Shown here piece after piece: positions 1 to 10,518 of a stretch of DNA of 64,000 bases; within the stretch, counting starts at the first letter, position 1; each line of letters begins with the position of its first letter. The notes under the pieces were generated by a model, which had not been told where the DNA came from, ran no database searches, and saw only the letters and a program-made list of their open reading frames with translations. The position numbers were made by a program, and so were the translations under genes. The DNA is from Strigamia acuminata (lineage: Eukaryota > Arthropoda > Chilopoda > Geophilomorpha > Linotaeniidae): NCBI GenBank assembly GCA_949358305.1, contig OX442315.1, positions 31,708,427 through 31,772,426 on the forward strand, given 5' to 3'.

Positions 1-440
1 ATGTCGGCAAAAACTTGGTAAAATGTGTGCAAAAACGTGATAAAATGTGTGCAAAAACTAGGCACAATGTGTGCCAAAACGTGATAAAATGTCTGCAAAA
101 ACGTGGTAAAATGCATGCAAAAACTTGGCAAAATGTGTGCAAATACGTGTTAAAATGTTGCAAAACTTTGGCAAAACGTGTGCCAAAACTTTGCAAAATG
201 TGCGCCAAAACGTGGCAAAATGTGTGCAAAAACTTGGCATAATGTGTGCCAAAACGTGACAAAATGTGTGCAAAAACATGTTAAAATATGTGCAAAAACT
301 TGGCAAAATGTGTGCAAAAACGTGTTAAAATGTGGCAAAACTTTGGCAAAACGTGTGCCAAAACGTGGCAAAATGTGTGCAAAAGCGTGGTAAAATGTGT
401 GCAAAAACGTGTTAAAATATGTGCAAAAACATGGTAAATT
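1..440. repeat. 21-22 bp minisatellite
   Basis: Roughly twenty tandem copies of a 21-22 bp unit like CAAAAACGTGGTAAAATGTGTG, with drift between copies. Long overlapping open frames exist on both strands only because the unit length is near a multiple of three and lacks stops; they are not genes. The array begins before the window. Confidence 0.9.
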
Positions 441-1284
441 TGCTTTTAAATTCACTAAAAATCTAAGTGTTAGTTGCATTTAAACTTGCAGTTGCCCCCA
501 GGAAAAGTAGACTGCTCTGGCCGCCGGTGGCAGAAAATTGAACTGCTCATTTAGAGCTGTAGCAGTGTGAGAGCAAGTGAAGATTTTTTTGGCCATAGGT
601 GTACAACGTTCCGCTTGTTGTACAAAAATTGCCGCCGTCGCCTTTAAAACGTTGTGTTAAAGTGTTGCTGGCGAATATTCCCCGAAAAAACCGCTCATAA
701 ACTCAAAAATGAGCGTTCTGGCAATGCTGCTGCTGCTTAACACACACCTGAGATGGACGCCGCCATCTTGGATCCACGCCGGGTTTGAATAGGGGGCGAA
801 GCGTGCAATAGATGGCGCTAGAATCGACGCCGCCATGTTTGTTTGGAAAAAGCACGTTTTTACCTGTTACAGGTGTATAAAAACCTGTCACAGGTATCAC
901 AGGTATATAAGAACATTCCCCAATTCGAACTCAACGTTGTGTTCAAATTTCAAACAAATTGGTCAAGAACTTTCGGAGTGCATACATAACGAACAGAAAA
1001 CACATTTACATTTTTATTTATATAGATATATAGATAATAAATATTTGTTTTAAGCAGGGGCGCCGCAAGCAGGTGTGCAAGTTGTGCACCGCACAAGGGC
1101 GCCACACAAGGGGAATGTCGTAGTAATTATAATTTTAACTTTGAATGATTTTCTTTACTAATTCAATTTTTATTCATTTCAGGACTATGATTACTTATTC
1201 TGCGAGCTGGACAACTGAAGAGTAACATTTTAGCCTCGTTTTTAATTGCATGTCGAGTCGAGACGAGTCGAGTGTTTTGGAATG
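441..1284. other. Intergenic, no gene seen
   Basis: No convincing exon. It holds three near-copies of ACAGGTRTATAA-type words around 863-912 with short dyad symmetry, and a GC-richer stretch at 1055-1110. The function of these is unknown. Confidence 0.5.
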
Positions 1285-1500
1285 TACTACTTTGTCAAAG
1301 TTAGGGTAACTTTGTTTTTCTTTGGAAACGAGGTATTCGTTTTTTGAACACTCGAGACGTGATAAAGTCAAGATTGAAACGTTGCTCTTTAGTTGTCTCG
1401 GTCGTAGATTTTTGAAAAATGCTACACGATGATTTGTTTCTGTGTGAAACAATTTTGAGCCTCTTCTAATATTCTTTAGAATGAAAATATAGTTTTGTAG
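1285..1500. repeat. Duplicated 3' flank of the ncRNA gene
   Basis: Matches 9300-9470 with scattered differences, including the shared words GAGGTATTCGTT and GATTGAAACGTTGCTCTTTA. In both places it lies just beyond the 3' end of a minus-strand ncRNA copy. It therefore marks the end of a segmental duplication rather than an independent element. Confidence 0.7.
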
Positions 1501-1640
1501 CAACAAACAGTTAATGAAGACATGTTTATTGTAATGAAATTAATAATGATAGTACAAAATTGAACAATAGATGGCGCTAATTGCGTTATAAGTAAATGAT
1601 AACAATAGATGGTGGCACTAACTCCTTACAGTTTCTTACA

Positions 1641-1962
1641 AATAAATAATTTTTCTCCAAAATTATACCGCATAGCCGGTACTGATACAGTACTAGTAAC
1701 GCGGTACCGCGCCCATATGTATGGACATATTGGACACGTAGTCATTCAACGAAACGCCCCATCGACCATAACCAATGCTTTAAGACTACTAGGCCAGCGG
1801 GTTGGTCGTACGAGACTCTCGAGAATGCTTATCATGAGGCAGGATTACTTGGTTCATGGAACCACAATCCATGACAATTCATGACGAAATCTGCACATTA
1901 AGACCACGGGGGCCGCAGGGGATTTCAATCATAGGAATCGCCAACGGTTTGACCATTGACTA
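1641..1962 (-). pseudogene. Structured ncRNA copy 1 (5'-deleted)
   Basis: Reverse-strand copy of the ncRNA best seen at 9487-9746 and 13268-13805. The two GGCCT...TCTTAA hairpins and the 3' terminal hairpin are kept. About 50 bp is missing at the 5' end, removing the start site, the U6-like stem-loop and one GATC arm. The promoter TATA (GTTTATATA in the plus sense, 1974-1982) now abuts the body, and a LINE has split the promoter further upstream. I infer this copy is dead. Confidence 0.65.
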
Positions 1963-2119
1963 GGATGAGATCAGTTTATATAGTAGGGAATCTGCCGTTG
2001 TTGTTTAGGTTGGTGCTTGGGAAGATTCAAGTTGTTTTCTATTTGTCCTAAAATCTTCCATTAAAACTTTCTACGTAAATATATCAATTTTAAGATACTC
2101 TATTTATTTTTAATTTGTA

Positions 2120-3291
2120 TTTATATTTAATTTGTAATTTTCGATGCCGGTGTTCCGCAGGGCTCAATACTGGGGCCAATATTGTTTAAGATATATATTA
2201 ATGATCTGTCTGATGTGTTGTCAGGGTATTTCCGATCTTTTTTCGCTGATGATACCAAGATTGGGGGTCCTATTGGTGAACTTGGCGATTGTGAGGCTCT
2301 TCAACGTGTTTTAGTACGTATTGAGTATTGGGTGAAGGCCAATCGCATGAAGATTAATGCGTCAAAGTCGGTGGTCGTGTCGTTCACTCGTCGGCGTAAT
2401 CGTATTTTGTTTCCATACAGTTTGTTTGGCTCCATTCTGTCTAGATCTGTGACCCAGCGTGATTTGGGAGTAGTGTTTGACTCCTCGTTGCTGTTTACTT
2501 CACATGTGACGAAGTTGGTTTCGAACTGCAATCGTATTTTGGGTATTATTTCAAGGTTGGTCGCAGATTTTAGTACGTTTGGTCCTCTGCGCCTGTTGTA
2601 TATTTCCATGATACGTTCCCGCTTGGTTTTTGCGTCCTGTGTTTGGGTTGGGTGTTCTACAAGTAATTATTTGCTTGCACGTTTGGAGGGTGTCCAGCGG
2701 CGTTTTACGCACTTGATCCATCGTCGTTTTTTTAGCTCCTCTGTGTTTAACTATGAAAATATTTTGAAAATTTTGAAAATTCCAACAATTAAGTCATTGT
2801 TTATTATTCGAGATGTTTTATTTGTTGCGGCCTTGATTAGGGGGCAGGTGTGTTCCCCTGCGCTGTTATGTCAATTAAGGTTCCATGTGCCGGGTTATGT
2901 TACACGTCTGCAGAATATTTTTGCCCCATTGAGGGTAAGTTCCGTTTATCGGATGTGTACTCGGGTGAATGAGTTGCCGCGGGGTATTGATGTTTTTGTT
3001 TTGTCTGGTCGGGAATTGAAACGTGACTTGTATGGTTACTTTGTGTAGTGAAAGGTTACGTTATTTAGGGGGTGAATGTTATTTATTTATTTGATTATTT
3101 ATTGGTTTATTTATTTATTTGGTTTTTCTTTCTTTTCCTTTTTTTTTTACTTTGTCATACAGTATTGTATATTGTTGTTTTTCTTTTTGGTATTTAAGTC
3201 CTGTCTCTCCCCTTGAAGGCTAAGGCTGTTGGGAGGGACAGGATTACACGAGTAGAATCAATAAATCGCTATTATTATTATTATAAAATTA
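2120..3291 (+). mobile_element. 5'-truncated non-LTR retrotransposon (LINE)
   Basis: Only the 3' part of a LINE remains: the C-terminal half of a reverse transcriptase, a short 3' UTR and a terminal TTA microsatellite (about 3268-3285). It is inserted into the promoter of ncRNA copy 1: the sequence before 2120 continues after 3291, matching the uninterrupted copy at 9890-9960. The simple-repeat tail suggests a Jockey, CR1 or I-type element; the exact clade cannot be set by eye. Confidence 0.8.
2143..3048 (+). CDS. Reverse transcriptase fragment (LINE ORF2)
   Basis: The open frame enters at the conserved GVPQGSILGP motif of RT domain 4 and passes the catalytic FADD box (about residue 26 of the annotated frame). 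It continues through the thumb region typical of non-LTR elements, with LLYISMIRSRL and W.G motifs, to a normal stop. The endonuclease domain and RT fingers are missing upstream, so this is a dead 5' truncation. The frame is otherwise uninterrupted over about 300 codons, so the insertion is fairly young. Confidence 0.85.
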   Translation, partial: DAGVPQGSILGPILFKIYINDLSDVLSGYFRSFFADDTKIGGPIGELGDCEALQRVLVRIEYWVKANRMKINASKSVVVSFTRRRNRILFPYSLFGSILSRSVTQRDLGVVFDSSLLFTSHVTKLVSNCNRILGIISRLVADFSTFGPLRLLYISMIRSRLVFASCVWVGCSTSNYLLARLEGVQRRFTHLIHRRFFSSSVFNYENILKILKIPTIKSLFIIRDVLFVAALIRGQVCSPALLCQLRFHVPGYVTRLQNIFAPLRVSSVYRMCTRVNELPRGIDVFVLSGRELKRDLYGYFV

Positions 3292-3480
3292 TTTTACTTT
3301 TTTATTTTATTTTAATATTAATTTGAAATTAACTTAATTTCAATAATGTCAAATTTGATTGTATCCTTCTGACGGTTGAACGATACACTACAAACATTGA
3401 TTGACCGGTTCTGTTTGGTTATCGTTTTTTTAAAAAAAATATCAAAATTTCATCATTTGTTTATAAAATAAACAAAACAG
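3292..3480 (-). repeat. Distal promoter flank of ncRNA copy 1
   Basis: Continues the ncRNA upstream region after the LINE insertion and matches 9930-10125 nearly base for base, and 13975-14190 more loosely. Shared words include ATTGATTGTATCC (with variants) and TTTGTTTATAAAATAAACA. No gene seen between 3480 and 3920. Confidence 0.65.
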
Positions 3481-3924
3481 GCCGAAGGAGTTAATTCCTA
3501 CAAATGTAAGGAGAAATTGTAATCTTTTCTCCCATATTGGCATCTTGTTAAAGTCTGGGAGAAAGGTCCTGACAAGAACGTACCATCCGCATTCCTTTTG
3601 GCCAACTGGGCTTACCAGGCGCTTGATCAAGTCCCCGGGGTCCTTTGATATCATTGGCTAACCCACTTTGTCAATTTGCTGATCAGAAAGGTAATGATTA
3701 TCTTTGTTCTTGCATTTAACCACGGTTTTGAGGTCCCAAGGGGGGCGAGGGAGTTTGGGAATGGATCCTGGTCATCGTCGCTGGTCATCATCCGGCACTC
3801 ACTAGACAGGCGGCAGAGAGGAAATCGATGGAACCACTTAACGTAATGTGCTGTTTTAACTGCTAATTTATTTTATTTTCTTTATTTTTCAGTGTCTTTT
3901 TCAGTGTCACTTTGTGGCGAATTT

Positions 3925-4660
3925 GTTTGCGAGGCGGATCATTTCGTCGCCTACGTTTCGTAGGCGATCATTTCGTCGCCACTTACGGCGATGAAATGAT
4001 CGCAGTTTTCGGCGTTGGCCCTTTTTGTTTTCCATTTCTTGTATGGTCATTTCGTAGCCGGTCTTTTCGTCGCCGATAGGTCATTTCGTCGCCGATTTGA
4101 TATGTCATCGGTCGTTTCGTCGCCGATTGGTCGTAACATTCTGTAGTGGTCGTTTCGTCGCCAATGGTCGTTTCGTCGCCAATGCTCGTTTCGTCGCCGA
4201 TGGTCGTTTCGTCGCCGATGGGTCATAACCTTCTCTGTTGGTCGTCTCGTCGCCGATTGTCGTTTCGTCGCAACGTCGCACAAACGTGACCGTCTTTTCG
4301 TAACGTCTTATAAACGTTCCAGCCCTGCCGTGTAACATATAAGCTGTTGGATCAAGTGATTGATTCATAACTTCCTAACCTAACCTAACCTAACCTGAAA
4401 CCTTCTCAACATAGTACTGAAAAGACCCATTGGCGACGAAACGACCATTGGCGACGAAATGACCTATCGGCGACGAAACGACCATTGGCGACGAAACGAC
4501 CATTGGCGACGAAACGACCCATCGGCGACGAAACGACCGGCTACGAAAGGAGCGACGACGAAATGACCCACAAAAAAAATTTCTAAAAAATGAGATTTTT
4601 GGGCACTAAGCCTACGAAATGACCGGCGACGAAATGACCCGTCGTCTTTGTTTGAGTGGT
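3925..4660. repeat. Inverted arrays of a 16-17 bp GTCGTTTCGTCGCC unit
   Basis: The left half (3935-4300) carries about ten spaced copies of GGTCRTTTCGTCGCC; the right half (4420-4650) carries about ten copies of the reverse complement. Between them is a unique core with a CCTAA run (4374-4396). Overall it is a large foldback made of arrays rather than simple arms. Open frames here are repeat artefacts. It could be a satellite-carrying MITE or a rearranged minisatellite. Confidence 0.8.
4374..4396. repeat. Telomere-like (CCTAA)n run
   Basis: Four and a half copies of CCTAA, the reverse complement of the TTAGG repeat used by arthropod telomeres. It is short, internal, and sits at the centre of the inverted array. 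It gives weak support for an arthropod source. Confidence 0.6.
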
Positions 4661-5595
4661 AAGTTGAGCCTGGATTGAAAATGTTTGACAAAATGTGTGG
4701 TGAATTGAATTGAGAGTGTCACTTTGTATTTTTTTTGCGGAATTGAAACATTTGATTTTAATTGCACAATCATGGTCATGTAAAAATGTTGACGCTTTTT
4801 TGTGGAGCTGGTTGTGAATGGACAAATTATTATTGTGATAAAAACGTTTATTATAAGATTCATTTTTATTTTTTTTGTTTTTTGTGTTAATTTTCGAGTG
4901 AGTTAAATGAAAATTAAAATATTAAAAGTGTGTCCATATAATTGTAATTTTTTTTTGCTTCAAAATGGTATTTTATTTTGCTTGGAAATGCAATTTTGGG
5001 CTAAAATGTGGCAATTCCATCTTTTCCAATACATATTGGTTTTACGATTGTAAAATTAGTCTCGCTTGAAAAATTGTTATTGTAAATAAAGCACATTTAT
5101 TGAGATTTATTTTTATTTTTTTGTTTGATGTGTATTTTAGAGTGAATTAAATGAGAAAGAAAATTATTAAAAGTGTATTACATACATCATCCACACACAA
5201 AATGTTGAACTGAACTGTTGATAAAAAAAATAAAATAAAAAAACATACCTCAATTTGTCATTTAGGTGTGAAATGTTGAATTTGAACTGCTGATAATAAC
5301 GTATTCGATTTATCGTTTACGTTTACCGAGCTGCTACTAAAGTTTTTCGTTTCCCAATCAACGAGCTTGACAAATATACGAAACTGTGCTAATAACTATC
5401 GGCAAGTCAATAGACAAATGGAGCATAATTGCAATCGATTCATCTAATAAAAAATATTTGAATAAGTACTAGAGTCAGTTGTTTGGATTTACAATATTTA
5501 TCGGGGCAATACACTTTTTTGACTGGTACGGATATTACGTACCACCGCTTCCAATTATCACATCGGTACGGGGAACGGCCGCAATTTGAACCCCA
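4661..5595. other. AT-rich intergenic, no gene seen
   Basis: Low-complexity AT-rich DNA. A roughly 130 bp stretch at 4840-4960 recurs loosely at 5080-5170 (both with TTTATTTTTTTTGT and a GAGTGA-TTAAATGA word). No open exon with plausible splice sites was found. Confidence 0.5.
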
Positions 5596-6340
5596 GTTAC
5601 AGTGCAAAACTTGTTGAAACTACACAGCAAAATCAATAAACGCATCCGAATTTATCGCACACGATCAAAACTAGCTTCAATCCGTACAATAAATCTAAAA
5701 AAGCATCTGAATTTACTGCCCACCGTGCAAAACTTGTTGAAACTCAACTGCAAATTCATAAAATGCATCCTAATTTATCGGCCACCGTGCAAAATTTGCT
5801 GAAACTACACAGCAAAAAATGCATTCGAATTAATCACCCACCACGCAAAACAAGCTTTAATCCGTACAATAAATTCAAAAAAGCATCCGAATTTATCATC
5901 GCCTACCGTGCTAAAATTGTTGGAACTTCACTGCAAATTCATAAAATGCATCCTAATTTATCGGCCACCGTGCAAAATTTGCTGAAACTACACAGCAAAA
6001 AATGCATTCGAATTAATCACCCACCACGCAAAACAAGCTTTAATCCGTACAATAAATTCAAAAAAGCATCCGAATTTATCATCGCCTACCGTGCTAAAAT
6101 TGTTGGAACTTCACTGCATATCCACAAAACATTTATAGTCTGCCGTGCTAAAATATACTGCAAATTCACAAAACACATCGAGAATTTATTGCCGACCTTG
6201 CAAAACTTGTTGAAACTCAACTGCAAAGTCATAAAATGTATCCGAGTTGATCGCACACGAATAAAACTAGCTAAAATTCCACTGTAGATTCAGTAGACGT
6301 ATCCGAAATTATCGCCCACCCGTGGAAAATATGTTGAAAC
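5596..6340. repeat. Satellite: 61-bp monomers in a 183-bp higher-order unit
   Basis: Words such as CGTGCAAAA, GTTGAAACT and GCATCCGAATTTAT recur about every 61 bp, and a larger block repeats almost exactly 183 bp apart (5761 versus 5944), i.e. three monomers. The 174-codon open frame inside it arises because 183 is divisible by three; I do not call it a gene. Confidence 0.8.
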
Positions 6341-6889
6341 TGAACGGTGAGTAATCATAATCATAACGTAATGCATTCCTTTTATGGGCGATAATTTGGG
6401 TCTTTTTCAAAGCATAATCACCAAAGAGAAACTCCTAATTAATAGCAACTTGGATTCATAGATGGCGCCATTGTTTTCTTATCGCAAACTGTCTCTGGTC
6501 GCTACTGCCATCTAGAGACAACTGACCGAGGTTTCATACTGCTCTTTGATTGGATATGCTTTTCTTTACTTTCCAAATTTTGCGTTTCCTTCTTTCCGCT
6601 CGGGTTTTATTATCTGTACTTCCGCAACATAAGCGATCCCAACCGTTCCCTGCTTCAGGACTCCGTCAGTAAAGGAAAGTAATAACGATCATATTTATCG
6701 CCGTTCTCAAATATCCTAACGTTCAATGAATTTTTTAAAACTTTAGTCGTCATGTCAAGAGTAAATTTTTACTGCACAATTAAACCGCGCATCTGAAGCT
6801 GTCAATCAACTGAATCTGTGGCACAAGGTAAAGGTAATTTTAATTTTTTACCACGTCATAAATCGTAATAATCTGTAATTTATACGTAG
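6341..6889 (+). promoter_or_regulatory. BTB gene 5' region with 5'-UTR intron
   Basis: Upstream region of the BTB gene. A 5'-UTR intron is visible: donor after GGCACAAG (GT at 6829) and acceptor TACGTAG ending near 6889. Part of this block (about 6650-6850) recurs in inverted orientation at 14490-14760, so the gene's 5' end has been copied elsewhere. Confidence 0.6.
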
Positions 6890-6901
6890 GTGGCCATTAC
6901 A

Positions 6902-8560
6902 ATGTCAGCTCCCAAGAGAATCCGAAAAGGCGACGACTTGAACGTCAAGGACGAACAGCAGAAATCTCTTTTGACGAATCTATACAATTCGCGTGATGAT
7001 GAAACAACGGATAAAATTGTGTTGGAATGTAAAGATGGTCGCGTCCTCGCCCACAAAAACGTGTTGGTTGCCGGCAGCGACTATTTCTGCGCCATGTTCA
7101 GCCACACCAACATTGAAAGCGAAACGAATACCGTGTCGTACTTGGACACATCGGTGGAAGTTATGAATATCATCGTTAAATTCATCTACGCGCAAGATAT
7201 TCCCACCCGGCCGGAAATCACCGACACGTCGATGCGCGAAACGATCGTAACTGCCGATAAAATGCAACTGAACGGTTTGTTCGACAAATACTGGAACTTG
7301 TACACCACTCCGATAACTCTGGATAATTTTTTAAATGTCTGGCAGCTGGCGGAAGTGTTCAACGTGGACGAAACGATTCAAAACGTTCGATTGTTCGTTC
7401 TAAACCATATGAAGCAAATTTCCGAGATCGAGATACTTTCTGACATCACCATACCGAATCTGGAGAATCTGATAGCGCACAATGTAAACACGTTGCGACC
7501 ACCCAAAATCGGCGAATTTATCGCGTTTCTTCTGACCTGGGGAACAAAAGGGAGCGCCGAAAACAGGATCGACGACGTTGTCAATTTAATTGCGAAATGC
7601 AACATAAAAAGACTTCCAGATTACGTTCTCCGTGACTTTATGTCGAGCAATCCGGTTGTCGTCAGCTCGCCGTCAATCTACAATGTGCTGAGCAAAGAGG
7701 CCATTTCAAGATGGCTGACCGTAACCAAACCGGAAATAGGAATTTACGCATTTATAATAGAAGGCGAAAAATGCACGTATTCAGTTAATTATCTGACAGC
7801 CGACGTCTGGTGTCCCGTGCCAAAAGAACTGAGACTGGAAAACTGGTTTCCCGCAGTCTCGAGGCGCGAAGCGGTTTTTTTCTTTAAATTTTCTCAATCT
7901 GACAACTCCATACATGGATTCGTCGCTTACGACGAAGCCACGAGGGCTCGGTATAACCAAGTGGAGCAATTGACGTTGGATGATTCGATAACGAGCGAAA
8001 CAGCTGATCGTAAGGAGATATTCTTCAGGCGGACGAATACTTCTTACGCGTGTTTCAATTTTAACCAAAAGAAGTGGCGAACGATTCATTTTGACGAGCA
8101 GATTAATAATTGCAGATCAATGCTTTTGGCGACTGCCGACGGAAAGTATTTGTTCGATCTGGACGAACGTCGGATAAAAATCGTCGACATGTGGCTGGGA
8201 ACATGCGTGACGAAAGAGAAATTGGAGGGGAATTGGCAAAGCATCAAATGCAAAAGTCTCGACACAGAGCTGGCGAGGAAATTGATTTTTTTTCGAAAAT
8301 TACCGATTAGCAGTTTGTTGGTTTACGACATCGAATGCGATTCGTGGACTGTCGTTCAGTTTCCTAATATTAAGTTTGACGTGTTCATGTACGTTTCTTA
8401 CGACGAGGATTGTTTGATATTCGAAAAGACAGATGTCTCGTATAATGTGTATTCGTTGAAAACGATGACGAAAGTTACCGAGTATATTATACCGAATAAT
8501 CTCAATGGTCGGATCCATTTTGATGTTAGTATTAAGATGCACTCGTTGGGCGAAGCATAG
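6902..8560 (+). CDS. BTB-BACK (kelch-like) protein
   Basis: Intact 552-residue coding exon. The BTB/POZ fold spans about residues 25-125, with the usual core: a D.VLE.kDGRVLAHKNVL-type strand and helix, then SDYFCAMF, then a FIYAQDI segment. A BACK domain follows (about 130-250: NFLNVWQLAEVFNV, then LENLIAHN and FLLTWG). The C-terminal 290 residues resemble degenerate kelch blades, but the diglycine signature is absent. Kelch-like BTB-BACK proteins are usually substrate adaptors of Cullin-3 ubiquitin ligases, so that role is inferred. I place the start at ATG 6902, just after the 5'-UTR intron; a GTG twelve bases upstream is not a likely eukaryotic start. A shortened paralogue lies at 25548-26423. 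Confidence 0.85.
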   Translation: MSAPKRIRKGDDLNVKDEQQKSLLTNLYNSRDDETTDKIVLECKDGRVLAHKNVLVAGSDYFCAMFSHTNIESETNTVSYLDTSVEVMNIIVKFIYAQDIPTRPEITDTSMRETIVTADKMQLNGLFDKYWNLYTTPITLDNFLNVWQLAEVFNVDETIQNVRLFVLNHMKQISEIEILSDITIPNLENLIAHNVNTLRPPKIGEFIAFLLTWGTKGSAENRIDDVVNLIAKCNIKRLPDYVLRDFMSSNPVVVSSPSIYNVLSKEAISRWLTVTKPEIGIYAFIIEGEKCTYSVNYLTADVWCPVPKELRLENWFPAVSRREAVFFFKFSQSDNSIHGFVAYDEATRARYNQVEQLTLDDSITSETADRKEIFFRRTNTSYACFNFNQKKWRTIHFDEQINNCRSMLLATADGKYLFDLDERRIKIVDMWLGTCVTKEKLEGNWQSIKCKSLDTELARKLIFFRKLPISSLLVYDIECDSWTVVQFPNIKFDVFMYVSYDEDCLIFEKTDVSYNVYSLKTMTKVTEYIIPNNLNGRIHFDVSIKMHSLGEA

Positions 8561-9299
8561 TGTTCAATATTTGTAATAATCTGCAGTTTAGTAATATTTT
8601 TTTAAGTTCATTAACTATGATTTCTATTTTTTCTGTTTTAATTTAAGTGTAATTGCAAGCTTGATGTTTAATTTTCTCATTTATTTGTCTCTAAGGGATT
8701 CGTGTTTAATTATATCTTTAATTTCTTGTTGTTTTAATTTCATAATTGCTTCAATCGTAGAATCAATAATTTCAATAGCAAGCAATAAAAAAATAAAATG
8801 TTTTAATTTTTAAATTTTTTATTTTTTTCTGGGTAAATAAAAGTTACTTTTTTACTGTGTTGGTTTTGTACGGCAATTGGTATTGATCCTGAACTTGAGC
8901 CCACGTAATTAAATATTTTCCGTCCCCATCCGTTAATCGAGTTCCTAAATTAATTGATTTTGGCTACGGTAGTGACATCCTGAACCAGGAGTTTGGGCAA
9001 TTCCTAATAAAAGGACCGCAAACTTGGTTCATTAAGAATGGTGTATGGTCTACCTAAAACAAAATGTTTCAATGAGAATAAATAATAAATTGTAAATGTA
9101 AATGTAAATATTGACAATTGCCTGAATCTTTCTCAGGGTATTTTGAATCCGCAAATCCCTTTCTAATCTTCATTTTTATAGCATTCAGAATCTCAGATTT
9201 GGCTCTGATTTCTAATATCTCATGCTGATTTGCATGAGATTATTTCTGAATCTTGCACAAAGAATCTTCAGAATCCCAAAAAGATTCCGAATCTTTTTC
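8561..9299. other. Intergenic with a small hairpin
   Basis: AT-rich 3' flank of the BTB gene with AATAAA words near 8785-8795. A perfect 9-bp stem (ATCTCATGC / GCATGAGAT, 9217-9240) sits in a run of TCAGAATCT-type words. Nothing else is supported. Confidence 0.5.
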
Positions 9300-9486
9300 A
9301 CTCAAAGTTACCGTAACTTTGCTTTTCTTAGGAAATGAGGTATTCGTTCTTTGAAAACTCGAGTCATGATACAAGTAAAGTCAAGGATTGAAACGTTGCT
9401 CTTTAATTTTTGAAAAATAATACCGGTGCACGATGATTTGTTTTTGTGTGAAACAATTTTGAATAAAATTTCTTACAATTAAATAA

Positions 9487-9746
9487 TTTTTCTCCAAAAT
9501 TGTACCGCCCCATCGACCGTAAAACCCGCGCATTAAGACTACTAGGCCAGCGGGTTTGGTCGTACGAGACTATCGAGAATGCCATCATGAGCCGGGTTTA
9601 CTGGTTAGTGAAACCGTAATCCTTGCTTCATGACGAAAGCTGCGTATTAAGACCACGAGGCCCGCAGAGAGTTCGATCATAGGAATCGCCAATGGTTTGA
9701 CCATTGACGACATGATCGTAACCCATGTGTATTGCCGAAGCAACAC
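9487..9746 (-). ncRNA. Structured Pol III-type ncRNA copy 2 (7SK-like candidate)
   Basis: Start set at 9746, 23 nt after the TATA motif, the same spacing as in the U6 gene. The RNA begins with a stem-loop almost identical to that of U6 (GTGTTGCTTCGGCAATACAC). A hairpin follows with CGATCAT/ATGATCG arms around CAATGG-TCAAA-CCATTG. The GAUC:GAUC pairing is the kind of motif HEXIM binds in 7SK RNA (known family feature). Two more hairpins share the loop GGCCTNGTNNTCTTAA and have differently sequenced but complementary stems. This copy lacks the 3' terminal hairpin seen in copies 1 and 4. Alternative identities are another U6-promoter RNA or a U6-derived chimera. Confidence 0.6.
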
Positions 9747-10130
9747 AACCTACTATAGGGTGAGATCAGTTTATATAGTAGCGATTCTGTAGTTGTTGTT
9801 TAGGTTGGTGCGTGGGAAGATTCAAGTTGTTTTCTTTTTGTCCTAAAGTCTTTCATTAAAACTTTCTACGTAAATATATCAATTTTAAGATACTCTATTT
9901 ATTTTATTAATGTGTTTAAAAATATTTCACTATTTTATTTTATTTTAATATTAATTTGAAATGAACTTAGAATTTCAATAATGCCAAAATTGATTGTATC
10001 CGTCTGACGGTAGAACGATACACTACAAACATTGATTGGCCGGTTCTGTTTGTTTATCGTTTTTTAAAAAGAATATCGGAATTTCATCATTTGTTTATAA
10101 AATAAACAAAACAGGCCTAGGGAAAAAGTA
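9747..10130 (-). promoter_or_regulatory. U6-type external promoter of ncRNA copy 2
   Basis: Read on the minus strand, CTACTATATAAAC precedes the start. The sequence further upstream (AAAAAGAAAACAA, then CACGCACCAA) aligns with that upstream of U6 at 10300-10387. This fits the proximal-element-plus-TATA layout of type 3 Pol III promoters. The block is repeated at 1963-3480 (split by a LINE), 11368-11640 and 13806-14190. Confidence 0.65.
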
Positions 10131-10284
10131 ACCTACATTTGTATTTTATCTTTTTCCCGTCAGATGGAGTCAATTAACTTCTTTGATCGAAATTTTGACT
10201 GAAATTACTGAAAATTACTGAATAGAAGCCTAAAATATTAGTAAAACACATTAATAAATAGAATATCTTCAATTTGAAATATTT

Positions 10285-10387
10285 GCAATAAAAGTTTCCA
10301 TGGAAGACTTTACAATAAAAAGAAAACAATTTAAATCTCCACACGCACCAGCCCAATCAACGTCACAAAAATCTCTACTATATAAAC
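10285..10387 (+). promoter_or_regulatory. U6 snRNA promoter
   Basis: TATA motif TATATAAAC at 10379-10387, ending 23 nt before the U6 start. The upstream block is homologous to the ncRNA promoters on the opposite strand. A proximal sequence element is expected here but cannot be delimited by eye. Confidence 0.75.
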
Positions 10388-10409
10388 CCAACTGAAGATA
10401 AGGATATAT

Positions 10410-10425
10410 GTATTGCTTCGGCAAT

Positions 10426-10465
<40 letters not shown>

Positions 10466-10516
10466 GGCCCCTGCGCAAGGATGACACGCAAAATCGTGAA
10501 GCGTTCCATATTTTTT
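10410..10516 (+). ncRNA. U6: U6 spliceosomal snRNA
   Basis: Nearly identical to metazoan U6 over its whole length: 5' stem-loop with GCTTCGGC, then the invariant ACAGAGA box and the AGC triad within GATTAGCATGGCC. The 3' end is GCGTTCCATA followed by T8. U6 is transcribed by Pol III and forms the catalytic core of the spliceosome with U2. The one visible change is CAAAATCG for the common CAAATTCG. With promoter, intact core and terminator, it looks functional. Confidence 0.97.
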
Positions 10517-10518
10517 TT
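10511..10518 (+). terminator. Pol III terminator of U6
   Basis: Run of eight T directly after GCGTTCCATA. Confidence 0.85.

Noticed and set aside
1-480. Overlapping Cys/Lys-rich ORFs on both strands
   Set aside because: Produced by a stop-free 21-22 bp tandem unit; every frame shows the same periodic pattern.
5763-6287. 174-residue ORF
   Set aside because: Follows the 183-bp satellite period exactly; not a protein family.
9487-9746. Telomerase RNA as identity of the ncRNA
   Set aside because: No 1.5-copy CCTAA-type template is present in the predicted RNA.
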